This document shows positions 52,243 through 64,000 of a DNA stretch of 64,000 nt, in pieces. The DNA is taken from the NCBI RefSeq assembly GCF_014905175.1, contig NC_057788.1, positions 22,662,154 to 22,726,153 on the forward strand. The letters are read 5' to 3'. Within the stretch, counting starts at the first letter, position 1. Each line of letters opens with the position of its first letter. The notes beneath the pieces are model-generated. The model had not been told where the DNA came from, ran no database searches, and saw nothing but the letters and a program-made list of their open reading frames with translations. This DNA is from Aphidius gifuensis (lineage: Eukaryota; Arthropoda; Insecta; Hymenoptera; Braconidae). A program made the translations under genes and the position numbers.

Positions 52243-52849
52243 ATTTCAACATTTATTTAGATATTATATGATTGAATTTAATTAATAAAACAATTTTTTT
52301 AAAGTCAGCAGTGAATAAATCAAACAGCAGTTATTACTTTGAAGTAATAGATCATTGATAAATTTATATTTGTGTTTAACAAATCACAATCGAGTAGCTT
52401 CAATAATAAAAATAACTATTTAATCATTAAATAATTATTATTACTTTATTTAAAATTATTTTAGCAATGTTGTCATTTGATTTATTATCTTTAAATTTTT
52501 ATCTTTTTAATAGAATATATTTATTATTCCATTAAAAAGATCCATGATTTTTTTTGTTAATTAATTATTGTTGTATCGAATTTAATATAATATGTATACC
52601 TTTCAAACCGAGGAAATTAATTATTAATTTTAAAGCCTATCAATAAGGTTAATTGTTTGATATATTAATAAATTAGTTGCGCTCGAAGCTTCATGTAAAA
52701 TAAAACCAAAATAATTTAATGGGAGAGTTTTTTTTCAGCAAAATCTTTGCCTGGAGCTAGAGTGGGTCTAAGTATAAATTTTTTTCTCTGAGTTAATGTA
52801 TCACATAATACATAGATCAGAGTAAAAATAGAACCAGTGTAATAGTATT
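52243..52849. other. AT-rich link between unit 1 carrier remnant and unit 2
   Basis: Contains a stretch with CCTGGAGCTAGAGTGGGTCTAAG that recurs near 60890. Otherwise AT-rich with no recognised feature. Confidence 0.5.
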
Positions 52850-52909
52850 TTAAACAAGATCATAAATATACAATTATATCAATGCCATTATTAATGAAAT
52901 AAAATTCTA

Positions 52910-54840
52910 CCTTTTTAGGGGATGTTCATGTTCCCACGCTGGTTATCAAAATGCTCGTGCCATGCAGTAGTTCATGATGATTTTGTCTGCTCAGCAGTAC
53001 AGGTTCAATGATTACACACAGCACAAACACTACATGCACAGAATAATCATCACTTTTCACCACTACCATCATAATTTTTACACCACAGTTATAAATTAAT
53101 TTAGTTTTCTTTTTTTATATTAAATTTATTTTAATATTTTATTCTTGTTGGTTTGATAATTCACTTTTTAATATTATTATTAATAATTTGAAAACGATTT
53201 ATCACTTTGAAAAGAAGATTTCAAGCCAGCTGTTTATAATATTTCTGGTATATCTTTCTGTTTATATCTTTCTGGTAGAGGCACAACTTTCTTAAAATTC
53301 TGAACAGCAACACGTGGTTTCTTTGTAAGCAACAACATCGGCTTATCAAAAGAAATTTTAATAAACATTGATAAAGCTCGATAAAAACAAGTAAATGTTC
53401 ACTAATAACAACAGTACATTAAAAAGAGCATAAAATCAATAACACTAGCACCATGCCATAGTCTTCAATTTTGTAGTTGAAAAAAAGGTAATATAATAAA
53501 GTTTTCTGATAAAATCATATTAAATAATTCATCAAGTGTTGAGATTCATTTCAACTTAATTATTTTTAGATTCAATGGAAGTTGAACTTTATAATAATTA
53601 AGGAATATGTTTTCATTATCAGAGATTCATCATTGTTGAAGCATTATGTCATGTGGATGGTCTTGATGCATTTTGTTGGTGGTTCAAGTGTACGAATCTT
53701 TCATGATCGTTGAATTATCAAATAATTTATAAACAATTCACTCAACTTTTAAAACACTTGGTAAGATAAACTAAAGTCAACGTGCTATATAACACTTTTA
53801 ACATTAACATCATTCACTTGGTATTTTTCGTGTTATATTTTAGCATAAAAAACAGTCTGAGCTGTCTCAATTATTTTACATAGTGCAGTAGCTCTCTTTT
53901 CACTTTCTTCTCTTTTCATTATCTGCATCATTGAAGCTTGTCATAGCTATATTTCATTTCAAATACTTCAACAAGACTAATGCATTTGAAATGAATGAAT
54001 TTGATGATGCAACTGTAACAATAAATTATTAACTTAATATTGGATAAATACTTTTATTTATAAAAAATAGAATAAAATACTAGACTTATAAAAACTTACT
54101 AGACTCTAAAATGATCTTGGCTCCAATGACAAACCAATTTAGCCATTTGTTTAAACTCATTTTTGAGATTGTTGTTTGATTAATTGCATTAGCACATCAA
54201 ATATTTTAGCCACACTTCTTGCCTATATATGTAAACAATAAAAATATTGAATTAATATTATGGTACAAGTATATTTCAAATTGGAGCAATTATTAGCAAC
54301 AAAAATAATTAAGTAATGATTTTTCATTATCAGAGATTTATCATTGTTAAAGCGATTGTTTTGTTACTTTGTTGCTGGTTCAAGTGTACCAGTATTTCAT
54401 GATTATTAAATTAACAAATGGTTTATAATAAATTTTTTAACCACTTGGTGACACAAACTAAAATCAACGTACCTTATTATATACTGATCATGAAAATCAT
54501 TATCATCTTTGTATTTCAACATACAAGGAGTCTCAGTTGTTTCAAGTGTTTTAAATAATGCAGTAGCTTTCTTTTCTTCATTATTGAAGCTTTTGTATAT
54601 TTTATTTTCATATTAGCAAAACTAATGCTTTTCCCATGAATGTTTGATGCAACTGTAACAATAAATTATTAAATTGTTATGGGGGTAAGTGTGAGACTAT
54701 ATTTCAATTTTTAAAGATAAAAAAATTGACTCACTTTACTCCAAAATGATTTTGGCTCCAATGACAAACCAATTTAGTCATTTTTTTTCATCTTATTTTT
54801 AATAATTGTGTTTTTATGAATTTTAATAACACAATAGACA
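52910..54840 (-). pseudogene. minus-strand gene remnant, unit 2
   Basis: Counterpart of the unit 1 remnant, lacking the first exon. Pieces visible on the minus strand: an exon-like part at about 54222-54105 reading SVAKIFDVLMQLIKQQSQK and then, in another frame, QMAKLVCHWSQDHF before a GTAAGT-like donor; and a part near 54020-53840 after TTATTGTTACAG, with EKRATALCKIIETAQTV. Stops and frame changes break it. The same sequence also has an internal tandem copy (54240-54840). Confidence 0.4.
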
Positions 54841-55679
54841 TTTTAGCATCTATAGCTGAAAATTTATCGACTATTTGTTAGTCAGTAAGTAGAAAATTAT
54901 TGACAAGTAAAATAATTTTTGGAAATTAAATTTGAAATAATGCTTCGCGTGATATAAAATTTTTGTTCAATAAACTAAGTACTTTTCGTGATTCTAAATT
55001 AATAATATCTTGAATAAGTAACAGCCCCGAAAAAAAAATTAAATTATATATTGAGTAATAAATGTTACTATAATGAAAATAGTGATGTAGTTGCAATTGA
55101 ATAAAAAATATGTATGTATACCTGTAATACATATGTTCCAGACATCGTGAGGTTTTGAGTCGTCGTGAGTCATCGTGAGTCGTCATCTGGAAAAGCGAGT
55201 TTTGGCAGTCACATGACTGGCTGACGACAGCATCCTTCAATTTTTCCAGTCCCCTCAGTCCGCAAAACCTTCCGGCCAGTTCATCTTGAGCTCTTGCGGA
55301 GTGAACAGCACTTGAAATTGGTCGGGTCTGTAAAATAATGTATAAGTTTAGTATAACGTATTTAAAGCGTATAGACTGCACGTGCAGCCTCGTGGTTATT
55401 CAGTTAAAATTTTTCGGTAGTTTTAAAATTATTTTAAAGGTTTAATTGAGGGTAATTAAAACTACTGTACAGACAGCCTCGTGGTTTTTTAATATAAAAA
55501 AAATTGTAAGTATTTTTGAGGTATTTTTTCAAAGAATTAAAATAATTTTAATAATTTAAAGACTATATTTTTTTTTTTAGCTTTTACATTAAATAATTTA
55601 AATAACATCAAAGCAAAAAAATATTTGTCTTTATAAATTATTAAAATTATTTCAACTCTTTGAAATAAAATTTGTAAAA

Positions 55680-55760
55680 GGGATGCTGGAACAGACAAGA
55701 CCTCCACGTGGTGCATCCCGGGTCATGCTAAGAAGTCTGTTAATCACTCGAGTGATCGTA
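55680..55760 (+). ncRNA. candidate HDV-like self-cleaving ribozyme, copy 2
   Basis: Identical to copy 1 from P1 through the following palindrome: P1 55680-55686 with 55713-55719; P2 55690-55696 with 55735-55741; the L3, P1.1 and GCTAAGAA segments are unchanged. Differences begin only after ATCACTCGAGTGATC, where flanking sequence diverges. It lies in the same position relative to the module array and carrier remnant. Confidence 0.5.
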
Positions 55761-55919
55761 GGGGGGTAGAAATAAGTAAATGCGTGTGAATTAGTATACT
55801 AATTATAATTGCGGTTTAGCGAATGGGTACTCATATTGTTATATCGCGTGTATAAGTGTAAAAAATAATTAATAATTTATAATACATGTATGTGTTTTTA
55901 AGATATTTCAGGGTTTTAT

Positions 55920-57690
55920 ATTTTACAGGATTTTCAAGACCTTTGGAGGACCACGAGAGGATCACGAGTGCATTCATCTATAGGATCATCGTCGTCGCGT
56001 GCTGATGGAGGATTCCCGAGACCACTTTGTCGTGTTATTGCTGCTTTTCAAGGATTTTAATATTTTTAAACAATTAATATATATTTAAAATTTTATGTTT
56101 TTCAGGATCATCATCTAGACATCTACATGGCTCTGCTGTGATAATTTCACCGGACTGGACTGGACTGGACTACTGAGACATTTACTTCGATGGGATTTCA
56201 AATTTTTCAGACATTTGAAATAAGTATATTTAAAATTTTAATATTTTTATAATTTCATATTTTTCAGGTTCATCAGGATTTTCGAAGCTGCTGCTGCTGT
56301 GAATCATCTACTTGGATCATCATCTACATGGCTTTGCTGAGAGAACTTCACCGGATTGGATTGGATTACTGGGACCTCAACAACTTCTACATGGCACTGC
56401 TGAGAGAATTACACCGTGGATTGGATTGGATTACTGGGACCTATACTGCGACAACTTCTACATGGCTTTGCTGAGGGACTGGATTGAATTACTAAAGCTC
56501 ATACGTCGACAATTACTACATGGCTTTGCTGTTTTTTTTTTGAGAATTTTGCTGTTAGCTGTCATACGGTAAGTTCCTCTAGATCAAGAATGACTAGTTG
56601 TAATTATTAACCTATCCCAAAAAAGTGCTTAAATATCCTTGAAGTTACAAAAAAAAATTATTGATATATTTTTTTGTAGCTTCTCGTCGTTCCAAACTAT
56701 TATTTATTTTTTTTTTTTTTGCTGTTTAGATTCATTTTGACTTAATTTTCAATAATAATATTATTTTTTTTTTATGTCAAATTTAATGGCAGTAGTGTAA
56801 AAGTCAAAATGGATTAACCCTGTCTTCCTCAAACAGAATAGACGGGGGTGATTAGGATGTATATATTATTATCTATCGTAATAATTTATAATAGATAAAT
56901 TATTACCCTTTTTTATTGGCGATGTATGTTAGTATGTAAGGTTTTTTTTTTAAATTGACATTAAACGCACTTTTCCAAGAAAAATTAATTAATTTTCGTG
57001 ATATTAATCGAAGTTTGGGTATTTCAGGATTTTCAAGACCGTTAAAAGGACCATACTCCGGATACAAGTGGACTCATCGAGGATAACCGACGCTGATGAA
57101 AGGAATAAATGAAAGGATACCTGGACAACTTCTACGTGGAATTGCTGCTGTTCACAACTCAAGGATTTTTAGTATTTGCAATATTCAAATATATATAAGA
57201 TTTTAATATTTGTACGTATTTCTTTGTTTCAGGATCTTCGAGAATTTCTACAGAATACTAGCAGCAGGACGCAATTTATTCGTGGGATTGTTGATTTTTG
57301 AGGCTTGGGGTTTTATTATTTTTAGGTAGTAATATATATTTTTTTGACGTTTAATACTTGATATTTAATAGTTGTGAAATTGTAATATTAATTTTTAATT
57401 TTCAGGATCGTCAATGACTTCTACAGATGACTGAGGACGCAACTCCTTCGTAGGACTGGTGATTTCGAGACTTGGGGCTTTCTTATTTTTAGGTAGATAG
57501 GTATATATTTTTTTTTAACGTTTAATATTCAACATTTAATATTTTCAAGATAATAAAATTTATTTTTAATTTTCAGGTTCTTCTATTACGAGTGCAGTCA
57601 ATTAGGATTACCGACGTCGCGACGCTGATGGATACCCTGGATGCACCTTTTTCGTGGGATTATCAGGACTCAAGATATAATTAAGTGTTT
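55920..57690 (+). repeat. array of exon-like modules, unit 2
   Basis: Shorter version of the unit 1 array, with modules after TTTTCAG/TTTACAG at about 55930, 56105, 56268, 57028, 57234, 57405 and 57577. Core variants are less uniform (CAACTTCTACGTGG near 57126, GCAACTCCTTCGTAGG near 57440). The 56268-56571 module again repeats CTACATGGCTTTGCTGAG and ends in ATACG|GTAAGT. An 86-codon open frame at 56312-56572 arises only from this repeat. Confidence 0.5.
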
Positions 57691-57882
57691 ATAGTGATTG
57701 TGCAGTGTAAAAGTGATATAGTTATAGTGATAGTGAAGTGATAGTGAAATGATGGTAATAGTGAAGTGAAGTGATAGTGAAGTGAAATAGTAATAGTGAC
57801 ATAGTGAATAGTGGTTTAGAAATGTCCTATTACAGTGAGTGAATATTTAAAATTTATGCATTTTATACTATTTTATTTTTAT

Positions 57883-57997
57883 AATTTATTTAAAATATAT
57901 CTGCAGCTATGAGCGCTCATAGCTAATGATATATTTTAAATAAATTATTAAAAATATACCTGCAACTATGAGCGCTCATAGCTACAGGTATATTTTT
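57883..57997. repeat. paired near-perfect palindromes, unit 2
   Basis: 57883-57946 and 57950-57997 match the unit 1 pair base for base in arms and centres. The conserved 200-bp block follows at 57998-58210. Confidence 0.9.
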
Positions 57998-58794
57998 CGT
58001 TTTTTTTTTTTATGCGTCGCGACGGATAAATACTTGCTGCTTTGAGCGCAATCGAAAATTAATAATCGAATCGAAATATTTCTAGCTGCAGCTAGAATAC
58101 GGGCGAATCGCGTAATTTTAGTGGATTAGGTCTACCGGAGATACCACTTTAAAAAAAACGAGCCAATATGTTTTACCTCTTGGGTGGCTGGGAAAAGACA
58201 CGCTCAACTTACAATTAATAATTATTTATTTATCATGTGTTTTTTAATTTAACTATTATTTTTTTCTTTTGTTTCTATAGGATGCGTTATAGTGAGTAAT
58301 GATAACCGTGCACTAGTAGTTTTATTACAGCTCATTGAATACCTGTTTAATTACCAAACACTCTTAAATTTAACTTTGCATTGACGCTACAATAATATTA
58401 TTTATCTTTTTAAACAAACAAATTTATTTTAAATTATTTATTTATGTCATTATTATATTGTTGTAAATTATTATAATAGTTTTTTGTAATTATAGATAAT
58501 TATGAAAAACATGAGAACGTAAAGTAAATATTTTTCCAGCAAAACAAAAAAAAAAATTTATAAACTCACACGATTTTGCCCTGGATGTGAGATTGATTTT
58601 TTAATTTTTTGTTCTTGTTTTTTTATTTTCAAGAAGACTCGCGAGCTCTTAGAATATTTCTTATTAATTTAATATTTTTTTCTAATTTTAGCATAATCTT
58701 ATAGTGTCGAAAATTGATGGGTTGTAATGCCAATGTTGATCGAGGAAAATGTGCTATATCAGACTTAAGTATGCTGTCATTGTTTACCGTTTGT

Positions 58795-60496
58795 TGTCGT
58801 CTATATCTACTGACTGTCATCAAGACAGTGAAAAAATCCTATATACAAGGGCAAGTATAACTACTAAATAATATAATTTAAAATGAATTATTTTTAACAC
58901 GTATAATAAATGTTTTCAGAAAAATATATTGCAATTCATGAAAGGAAAATTATTCTGGTTCTTATCGAGGATTATGGATAAACAGTTGGACAAATTTTAT
59001 CGAGTGTTCTTGATGTACATATCAATGTATAAGAGTGTAAAACATATACTGAGTCAATATCTATTTACATCAGAACAGTTGCACAAACGAATCATGGTAA
59101 ATTATTTTTTGATAAAGTTATTATTGTGGATAAATATAAATTAGAAAACAAATGAAGAATTGTTATTAATTTGTTATGAAATTTAATGACAATTATTCAG
59201 CAAAAATGTACAAATGTAAAAATGTAAATGTTAAAATAAAAATAAATTTTAACATTTTTTTAAGTAATGAAATTTAACATTTTTCATCTTTAACATCTAA
59301 AAAAATGTAAAAATTAGAAAATGTAAATTTGACATTTAAAAATGTCAATTTATTTACACATACCTAACACTTAAAAAATGTTAAATTTTGATTTGACATT
59401 TTTCGAATGTTAAAATTAGTTGATAGATGATCTTGCGAGTTGCGTTAATTATTTTCCCTCGCTTCTACCAGTGACGCCAAATAAAACTTAGTGTTACAGA
59501 AATAAGTTTAATACATATTATAAAAATAAATAATATAATTAAGAAGTTACAAAACATAAGTTATTTTTCAGTTCATCTTTTTGTTTTATCGAGATCATAT
59601 CCATTCGAAATAAATAATTATTTACTTTTTATTACCAATGTGTCATACCTAACCTATGATTTTGTTCGTTTGTGTCAATTTTTTTATATATATCCATTTT
59701 ACTACAAATAAATTTATTTTGTGAATATAAATATTATTATTAATATTTTGTGTGATTGTTTAATTTTATAATTAAGAAAAAGATTGAAATAAATAATTTG
59801 AAACATAATCATATTCATATGCTTTTTTTCAAGACAATTTACATTTTTCTTCAAGACATTTATTATTTTTAACAATTTTTAATATTTGGATGTCATGGTA
59901 CACATTTTAAATGTTAAATTTTAAAATTTTTTCGAATGTTAATTTTTAACACTTAAAAAAATGTTGAATTTAACATTTAAAAAAGTGTAGACCGATTTTG
60001 ACATCCAAAAAATGTTAAATTTTACATTTTTTTTTTTACTGTGTAGCTGTAAGATTGATTTATCAACGTAAAAGGATTTTAACGAGGACATGTTGATGCT
60101 CATGTTCCTGATGATGTACTTTGGTGGGGACTAAATATATTTGATCAAGGTAAATTATAGCTAGCTATTTTATATTTCAATAATTAACTATTTATGTCTT
60201 ATATCTAGTTGGGTATCACATTTATTTATACAAGCCTTGGCTGGTATATTTGCTGATTTTAAAACAAATGATATAACAAGTCCATTGGATATTGTACAAG
60301 CTAGACTACAGGTGCAACGATTAGATAGCATGTGTCAAGTATTTGAAATATTGAAAAAGATCTAAAAATGTTTGCCAAAAGTTTATCAGCAAGACTTGTA
60401 CAATCACCATGTTTTCATTTTTCAATTATACTTGAATATAAAACTATCAAACGTTAGAGCAGTTATAGTGAATATAAACGGTGTATTCGTTGGTAA
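58795..60496 (+). pseudogene. SLC25A44: SLC25A44-like carrier pseudogene, unit 2, interrupted
   Basis: Same remnant as in unit 1. The first signature is now YLLTVIKT (Pro changed to Leu). 58921-59096 is open, with KFYRVFLMYISMYKSV and HILSQYLFTSEQLHKR. An insertion at about 59171-60040 replaces the start of the next exon. The rest, 60041-60496, has the same TAA inside the GF-stop-RGHV motif and the same stop after the PLDIVQARLQVQR-region helix, showing that these lesions predate the duplication. The Trp of the IKRW segment is also changed to a stop. Confidence 0.8.
59171..60040. mobile_element. MITE-like AT-rich insertion with inverted terminal motifs
   Basis: Present only in unit 2, where it takes the place of about 77 bp of unit 1 (51710-51786). 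The ends are loosely inverted: CAGCAAAAATGTA near 59199 and TACATTTTTTTTTTTACTG near 60020-60040. Both sub-terminal regions are packed with AAATGTTAAATTT and its complement in both directions. No coding sequence and no clear target-site duplication. The superfamily is not assignable by eye. Confidence 0.5.
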
Positions 60497-60989
60497 ATTT
60501 TAACATTTGTTTAGATATTATATGACTGTTTGATTTTTATATTACAGCAGTGAATAAATTAAACAGCAGTCATTACTCCTAAGTAATAGCTAATTGGTGT
60601 TAAACAAATTACAATAGAGTAGCTTCAATAATAAAAATAATTATTTATTTATTAAATAATTACTATTACTTTATTTAAAATTATTTTAGCAATATTATCA
60701 TTTGATACTGTTGTATCGAATTTAATATAATATGTATGTATATCTTACAAACCGAGAGAATGAATTTTGAATTTTAAAGCTTTTGATCAATAAGGTGAAT
60801 GAATTTCATGTATTAATTGATGAGTTGCGCTCAAAGCTGCATGCAAAATTAAAAAAAAATAATATAATGGGAGGATTTGGCAAAATCTTTATCTGGAGCT
60901 AAAGTGGGTCCAAGTATAAATTTTTTTCTTTGAAATAATTTGTCATAAATACATAGATCAGAGTAAAAATAAAAACAATATGATTGTAT

Positions 60990-63900
60990 TTTAAACAAGA
61001 CCATAAATGCAATTATATCAATACAATTATTGATTATTGACCCTACCTTTTTTGGGGGTTGTTCATGTTCCCACGCTGATCATCAAAATGCTCCAACACC
61101 ATGTAGTAGTTGATGATGTTCTTCTCTGATCAGTAACTGTGGTTCAGTATCAGTATCAGTGGTTTATGATGATTGTATCTCATCAGCAGTGCAGCTTCAA
61201 TGATCACTTTTCACCACTACCATCACCACTTTTACACTAGACTATAGTTTATAAATTAGTTTAGATTTCTCTTTTTATATTAAATTATTTTTAATATTTT
61301 ATTCTTGTTGGTTTGATAATTCACTTTTTAATATTTATTTAATATTATTATATTTTTAAAATAATTTATTATTGTTTTTATTATTTGAAAACGATTTATC
61401 ACTTTGAAAAGAAGATTTCAAGCCGGCTGTTCATAAAATTTTTAGCATTCTTTCTAGTAGAGGCATATTTTTCTTAAAACTCTAAAGAGCAACAGATAGT
61501 TCAATTGTAAGCAACAACAGCGGCCCACATCAAAGAAAATGTCAATAAAGCTCAACAAAAACAAGTAAATGTTCACCAATAACAACAGTAAGTGGTACAT
61601 TTAAAAGAGCATTAAATCAATAACACCAGCACCATGTCATAGTCTTCAATTTTGTAGTTGAAAAAAAGGTAAAGTTTTCTGATAAAATCATATTAAATAA
61701 TTAATTAAGTGTTGAGATTCATTTCAACTTAATTATTTTTAGATCCAATTGAAGTTGAACTTTATAATAATTAAGGAATAAGTTTTCATTATCAGAGATT
61801 CATCATTGTTGAAGCATTATGTCATGTGGATGGTCTTGATGCATTTTGTTGGTGGCTTAAGTGTACCAGTATTTCATGATCGTTAAACTATCAAATGGTT
61901 TATAAACATTTCACTTAATTTTCAAAGCACTTGGTAAGACAAACTAAAGTCCACGTACCTTATAACACTTTTAACATTAACATCATTCACTTGGTATTTT
62001 GCATGTTATATTTCAGCACAAAAACAGTCTCAATTGTTTTAAATAGTGCAGTATCTCTATTGAAGCTTGTCATAGCTATATTTTATTTCAAATACATTAG
62101 CAAGACTAATGCTTTTCCAATGGATGAATTTGATGATGCAACTGCAACAATAAATTATTAAATTATTATATAATAAATACTTTGTTTTATAAAAAATGGA
62201 ATAAAATAACTCACTAGACTTAAAAATGATCTTGACTCCAATGACAAACTAATTTAGTCATTTGTTTAGACCCATTTTTGAGATTGTTGGTTGATTAATT
62301 GCATTAGCACATCAAATATTTTAGCCATACTTCTTGTTACATATCTGTAAACAATAAAAATATTAAATAAACATTACGATATAAGTATTTTTCAAATTGG
62401 AGCAATTATTAGCAACAAAAATAATTAAGTAATGATTTTTCATTATCAGAGATTTATCATTGTTAAAGCGATTTTTTTGTTACTTTGTTGCTGGTTCAAG
62501 TGTACCAGTATTTCATGATTATTAAATTAACAAATGATTTATAATAAATTTTTGAACCACTTGGTAACACAAACTAAAATCGACGTACCTTTATCATATA
62601 CTGATCATGAAAATCATTATCAACTTTGTATTTCAACATACAATGAGTCTCAGTTTTTTCAAGTGTTTTAAATCGTGCAGTAGCTTTTTTTTCTTCATCA
62701 TTGAAGCTTTTGTATATTTTATTTCCATATTAGCAAGACTAATGCTTTTCCCATGGATAAGTTTGATGCAACTGTAACAATAAATTATTAAATTGGTATT
62801 GGGTAAGTATGAGACTATATTTCAATTTTTAAAGATAAAAAAATTGACTCACTTTACTCCAAAATGATTTTGGCTCTAATGACAAACCAATTTTGTCATT
62901 TTTTTTTTTGTCTTTTTTTTTACCAATTGTGTTTTATGAATTTGAATCACACAATAGACGTTTTAGCATACTTTTTGGTATCTGAAAACATTAAAAATAT
63001 TAAATAAACATTATGTTATGAATTTTTTTTAAGCTGGAGTAATTATTGACAACGAAAAAAAGAGTAATAAAAGTGATATTATTGAATTTATGGTAAATAA
63101 ATAAATAAATAATAGTTAAAAAAATAAATAAATAGTAACTGTTTAAAAAATAGATAAATAAATAATAAACTAGTAAATAGAAAGTAAAAAATTGAGTCTT
63201 AAAGTGAATAAATGGATACTAAACACTGACAATAAAAACTGACAAAGACATTATACAAAAGAAAATTGATGTTTAAATTTTTTGATTGTTATTAACAAAA
63301 AAACTATTATTATACAACAAAGACGTGACAACAATTCTATAATTAATGAATGTTTACAAATATTTATAAATAAATTGACAAGTTCTTTGTGTTTATAAAA
63401 AATGACAATCTAACCTCAAATAATTAATTTTTTTTTTACGTTGATTATTGATAAAAATGACGTAATTATGTTTGTTTATGCACTAAATAATTAATAACAA
63501 TGAAAAAAACACAATATTTACATACCATTTGTCCATTATTTAACAAATTAAGATTGTCCTTTGTCAGCTCAGACGCCATTGACATGTCCATTAATTTTTG
63601 TCAAAATTCACAAAAGTTCGTAATAATTTATATCACATTTTGTTTAGAAAAATTTAATTAACCGATTTAATAACAATTTATAATTGTTTAACAATTATTA
63701 TTGCAACAATAAGTGTATAAAGTCACGACACACATTTTCACTCTAACAAAGCAGCGGCCATTTTGATTTTGTCACGCCATCTAGCTGGTAAATTACCGAC
63801 TATTCTTTGTCGGTAAGTAAAACTCCACTGAAAAAAAAAAAAATGATAATAATAAATTTTTTATTTATAAATAAAAAATTAAATAAACAAAAATTAAACT

Positions 63901-64000
63901 AAATAATTTAATAATAAATTTTTTGCCGTAACCGATTGCGTTTACCTGGAGCTCTAGGTGTTTTATTTACAAATTAATTAATTTAATTAATTAATTAACC
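60990..64000. repeat. large tandem unit 3, partial
   Basis: Only the minus-strand gene-remnant part is present up to about 63830. There the sequence leaves the unit pattern, at a TTTTTTTTTTTTCAG-like site on the minus strand, before the ribozyme would be reached. The last 170 bp are AT-rich with one GC-richer patch near 63925-63960. Confidence 0.65.
61040..63591 (-). pseudogene. minus-strand gene remnant, unit 3
   Basis: Most complete copy of the remnant. The first exon is 63591-63526 (ATG, 22 codons, MDMSMASELTKDNLNLLN..., ATG|GTATGT). An exon-like part after TTTTCAG lies near 62985. Near 62780-62590 one reading is SFNDEEKKATARFKTLEKTE, ending in an AAG|GTACGT donor. Near 62350-62225 is the SMAKIFDVLMQLINQQSQK piece. 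The possible last exon near 61120-61045 reads NYYMVLEHFDDQRGNMNN and then a stop. Frame breaks and stops between pieces argue against a working gene, though individual exons keep good splice sites. Confidence 0.45.

Larger units (their letters stand above)
43513..52849. repeat. large tandem unit 1 (9.3 kb)
   Basis: Anchored on TTTAAACAAGATCATAAAT, which recurs at about 52850 and, slightly changed, 60990. Order inside: minus-strand gene remnants (43.6-46.6 kb), a less AT-rich block (46.68-47.26), an AT-rich gap, the candidate ribozyme (47.71), exon-like modules (47.9-50.2), GTGA-rich stretch, paired palindromes (50.40-50.51), a conserved 200-bp block and a decayed carrier gene (51.3-52.24). 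Matching segments of units 1 and 2 look about 90% identical by eye. Unit 1 is longer because it holds more modules and an extra copy of the remnant gene's first exon. Confidence 0.8.
52850..60989. repeat. large tandem unit 2 (8.1 kb)
   Basis: Same order as unit 1, with fewer exon-like modules and without the first exon of the minus-strand remnant gene: sequence matching 45590 joins directly to sequence matching 46757 near 54845. It carries an extra ~870-bp insertion in the carrier remnant. Its similarity to unit 1 runs through 54850-59170 and 60041-60570. Confidence 0.8.

Noticed and set aside
54926..55381. 151-codon minus-strand open frame in unit 2
   Set aside because: The matching unit 1 region is interrupted by stops, and the frame crosses both a likely exon-like patch and AT-rich intron-like sequence; not accepted as a gene.
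57080..57110. Hammerhead-ribozyme-like CTGATGA ... GAAA
   Set aside because: The required stem II and flanking stems I and III do not form.

Overview
The window is eukaryotic, very AT-rich DNA (long A/T homopolymers and TA runs) with short exons, GT-AG introns, two housekeeping genes and a pair of secreted M12B (reprolysin-type) metalloproteases of the kind found in parasitoid-wasp venoms. A hymenopteran parasitoid, probably a braconid-like wasp, is the best guess. This is inferred from gene content and base composition; no taxonomic search was possible.

Layout. 1-6127: AT-rich sequence with no secure gene. 6128-9536 (+): complete six-coding-exon SCAR/WAVE gene, a 574-residue actin nucleation-promoting factor. 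9537-14227: intergenic, with a two-exon coding-like signal on the minus strand. 14228-32757 (+): LDLRAP1/ARH-type PTB adaptor for clathrin-mediated receptor uptake. It has two alternative first exons 5.6 kb apart, a 9.2-15 kb first intron, and an in-frame TAG followed by 43 more coding-like codons. 34256-36589 and 37295-39634 (+): tandemly duplicated metalloproteases with the same nine-exon layout. The first is intact; the second has a one-base frame break and a GC donor just before its catalytic exons.

39902-43359: a foldback (Foldback/MULE-like) non-autonomous transposon with a perfect 9-bp target-site duplication, short GC-rich inverted termini and two opposed arms made of tandem ~355-bp palindromic units. 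43513-64000: a tandem array of large units (9.3 kb, 8.1 kb and a partial third). Each full unit carries, in order, minus-strand remnants of an unidentified multi-exon gene, a GC-rich block that folds on paper as an HDV-like self-cleaving ribozyme, a series of 90-290 nt exon-like modules sharing CAACTTCTTCGTG, a GTGA-rich stretch, two near-perfect palindromes, a conserved 200-bp block, and a decayed copy of an SLC25A44-family mitochondrial carrier gene. In the second unit an ~870-bp palindromic insertion interrupts the carrier copy.

The most interesting part is the 43.5-64 kb array. The candidate ribozyme, the splice-like module array and the carrier remnant all point the same way on the plus strand, and the ribozyme core is unchanged between copies whose flanks have diverged. 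Other points worth following are the readthrough-like extension and paired first exons of LDLRAP1, and the broken second metalloprotease. The metalloproteases are described only; no repaired gene or protein is given.
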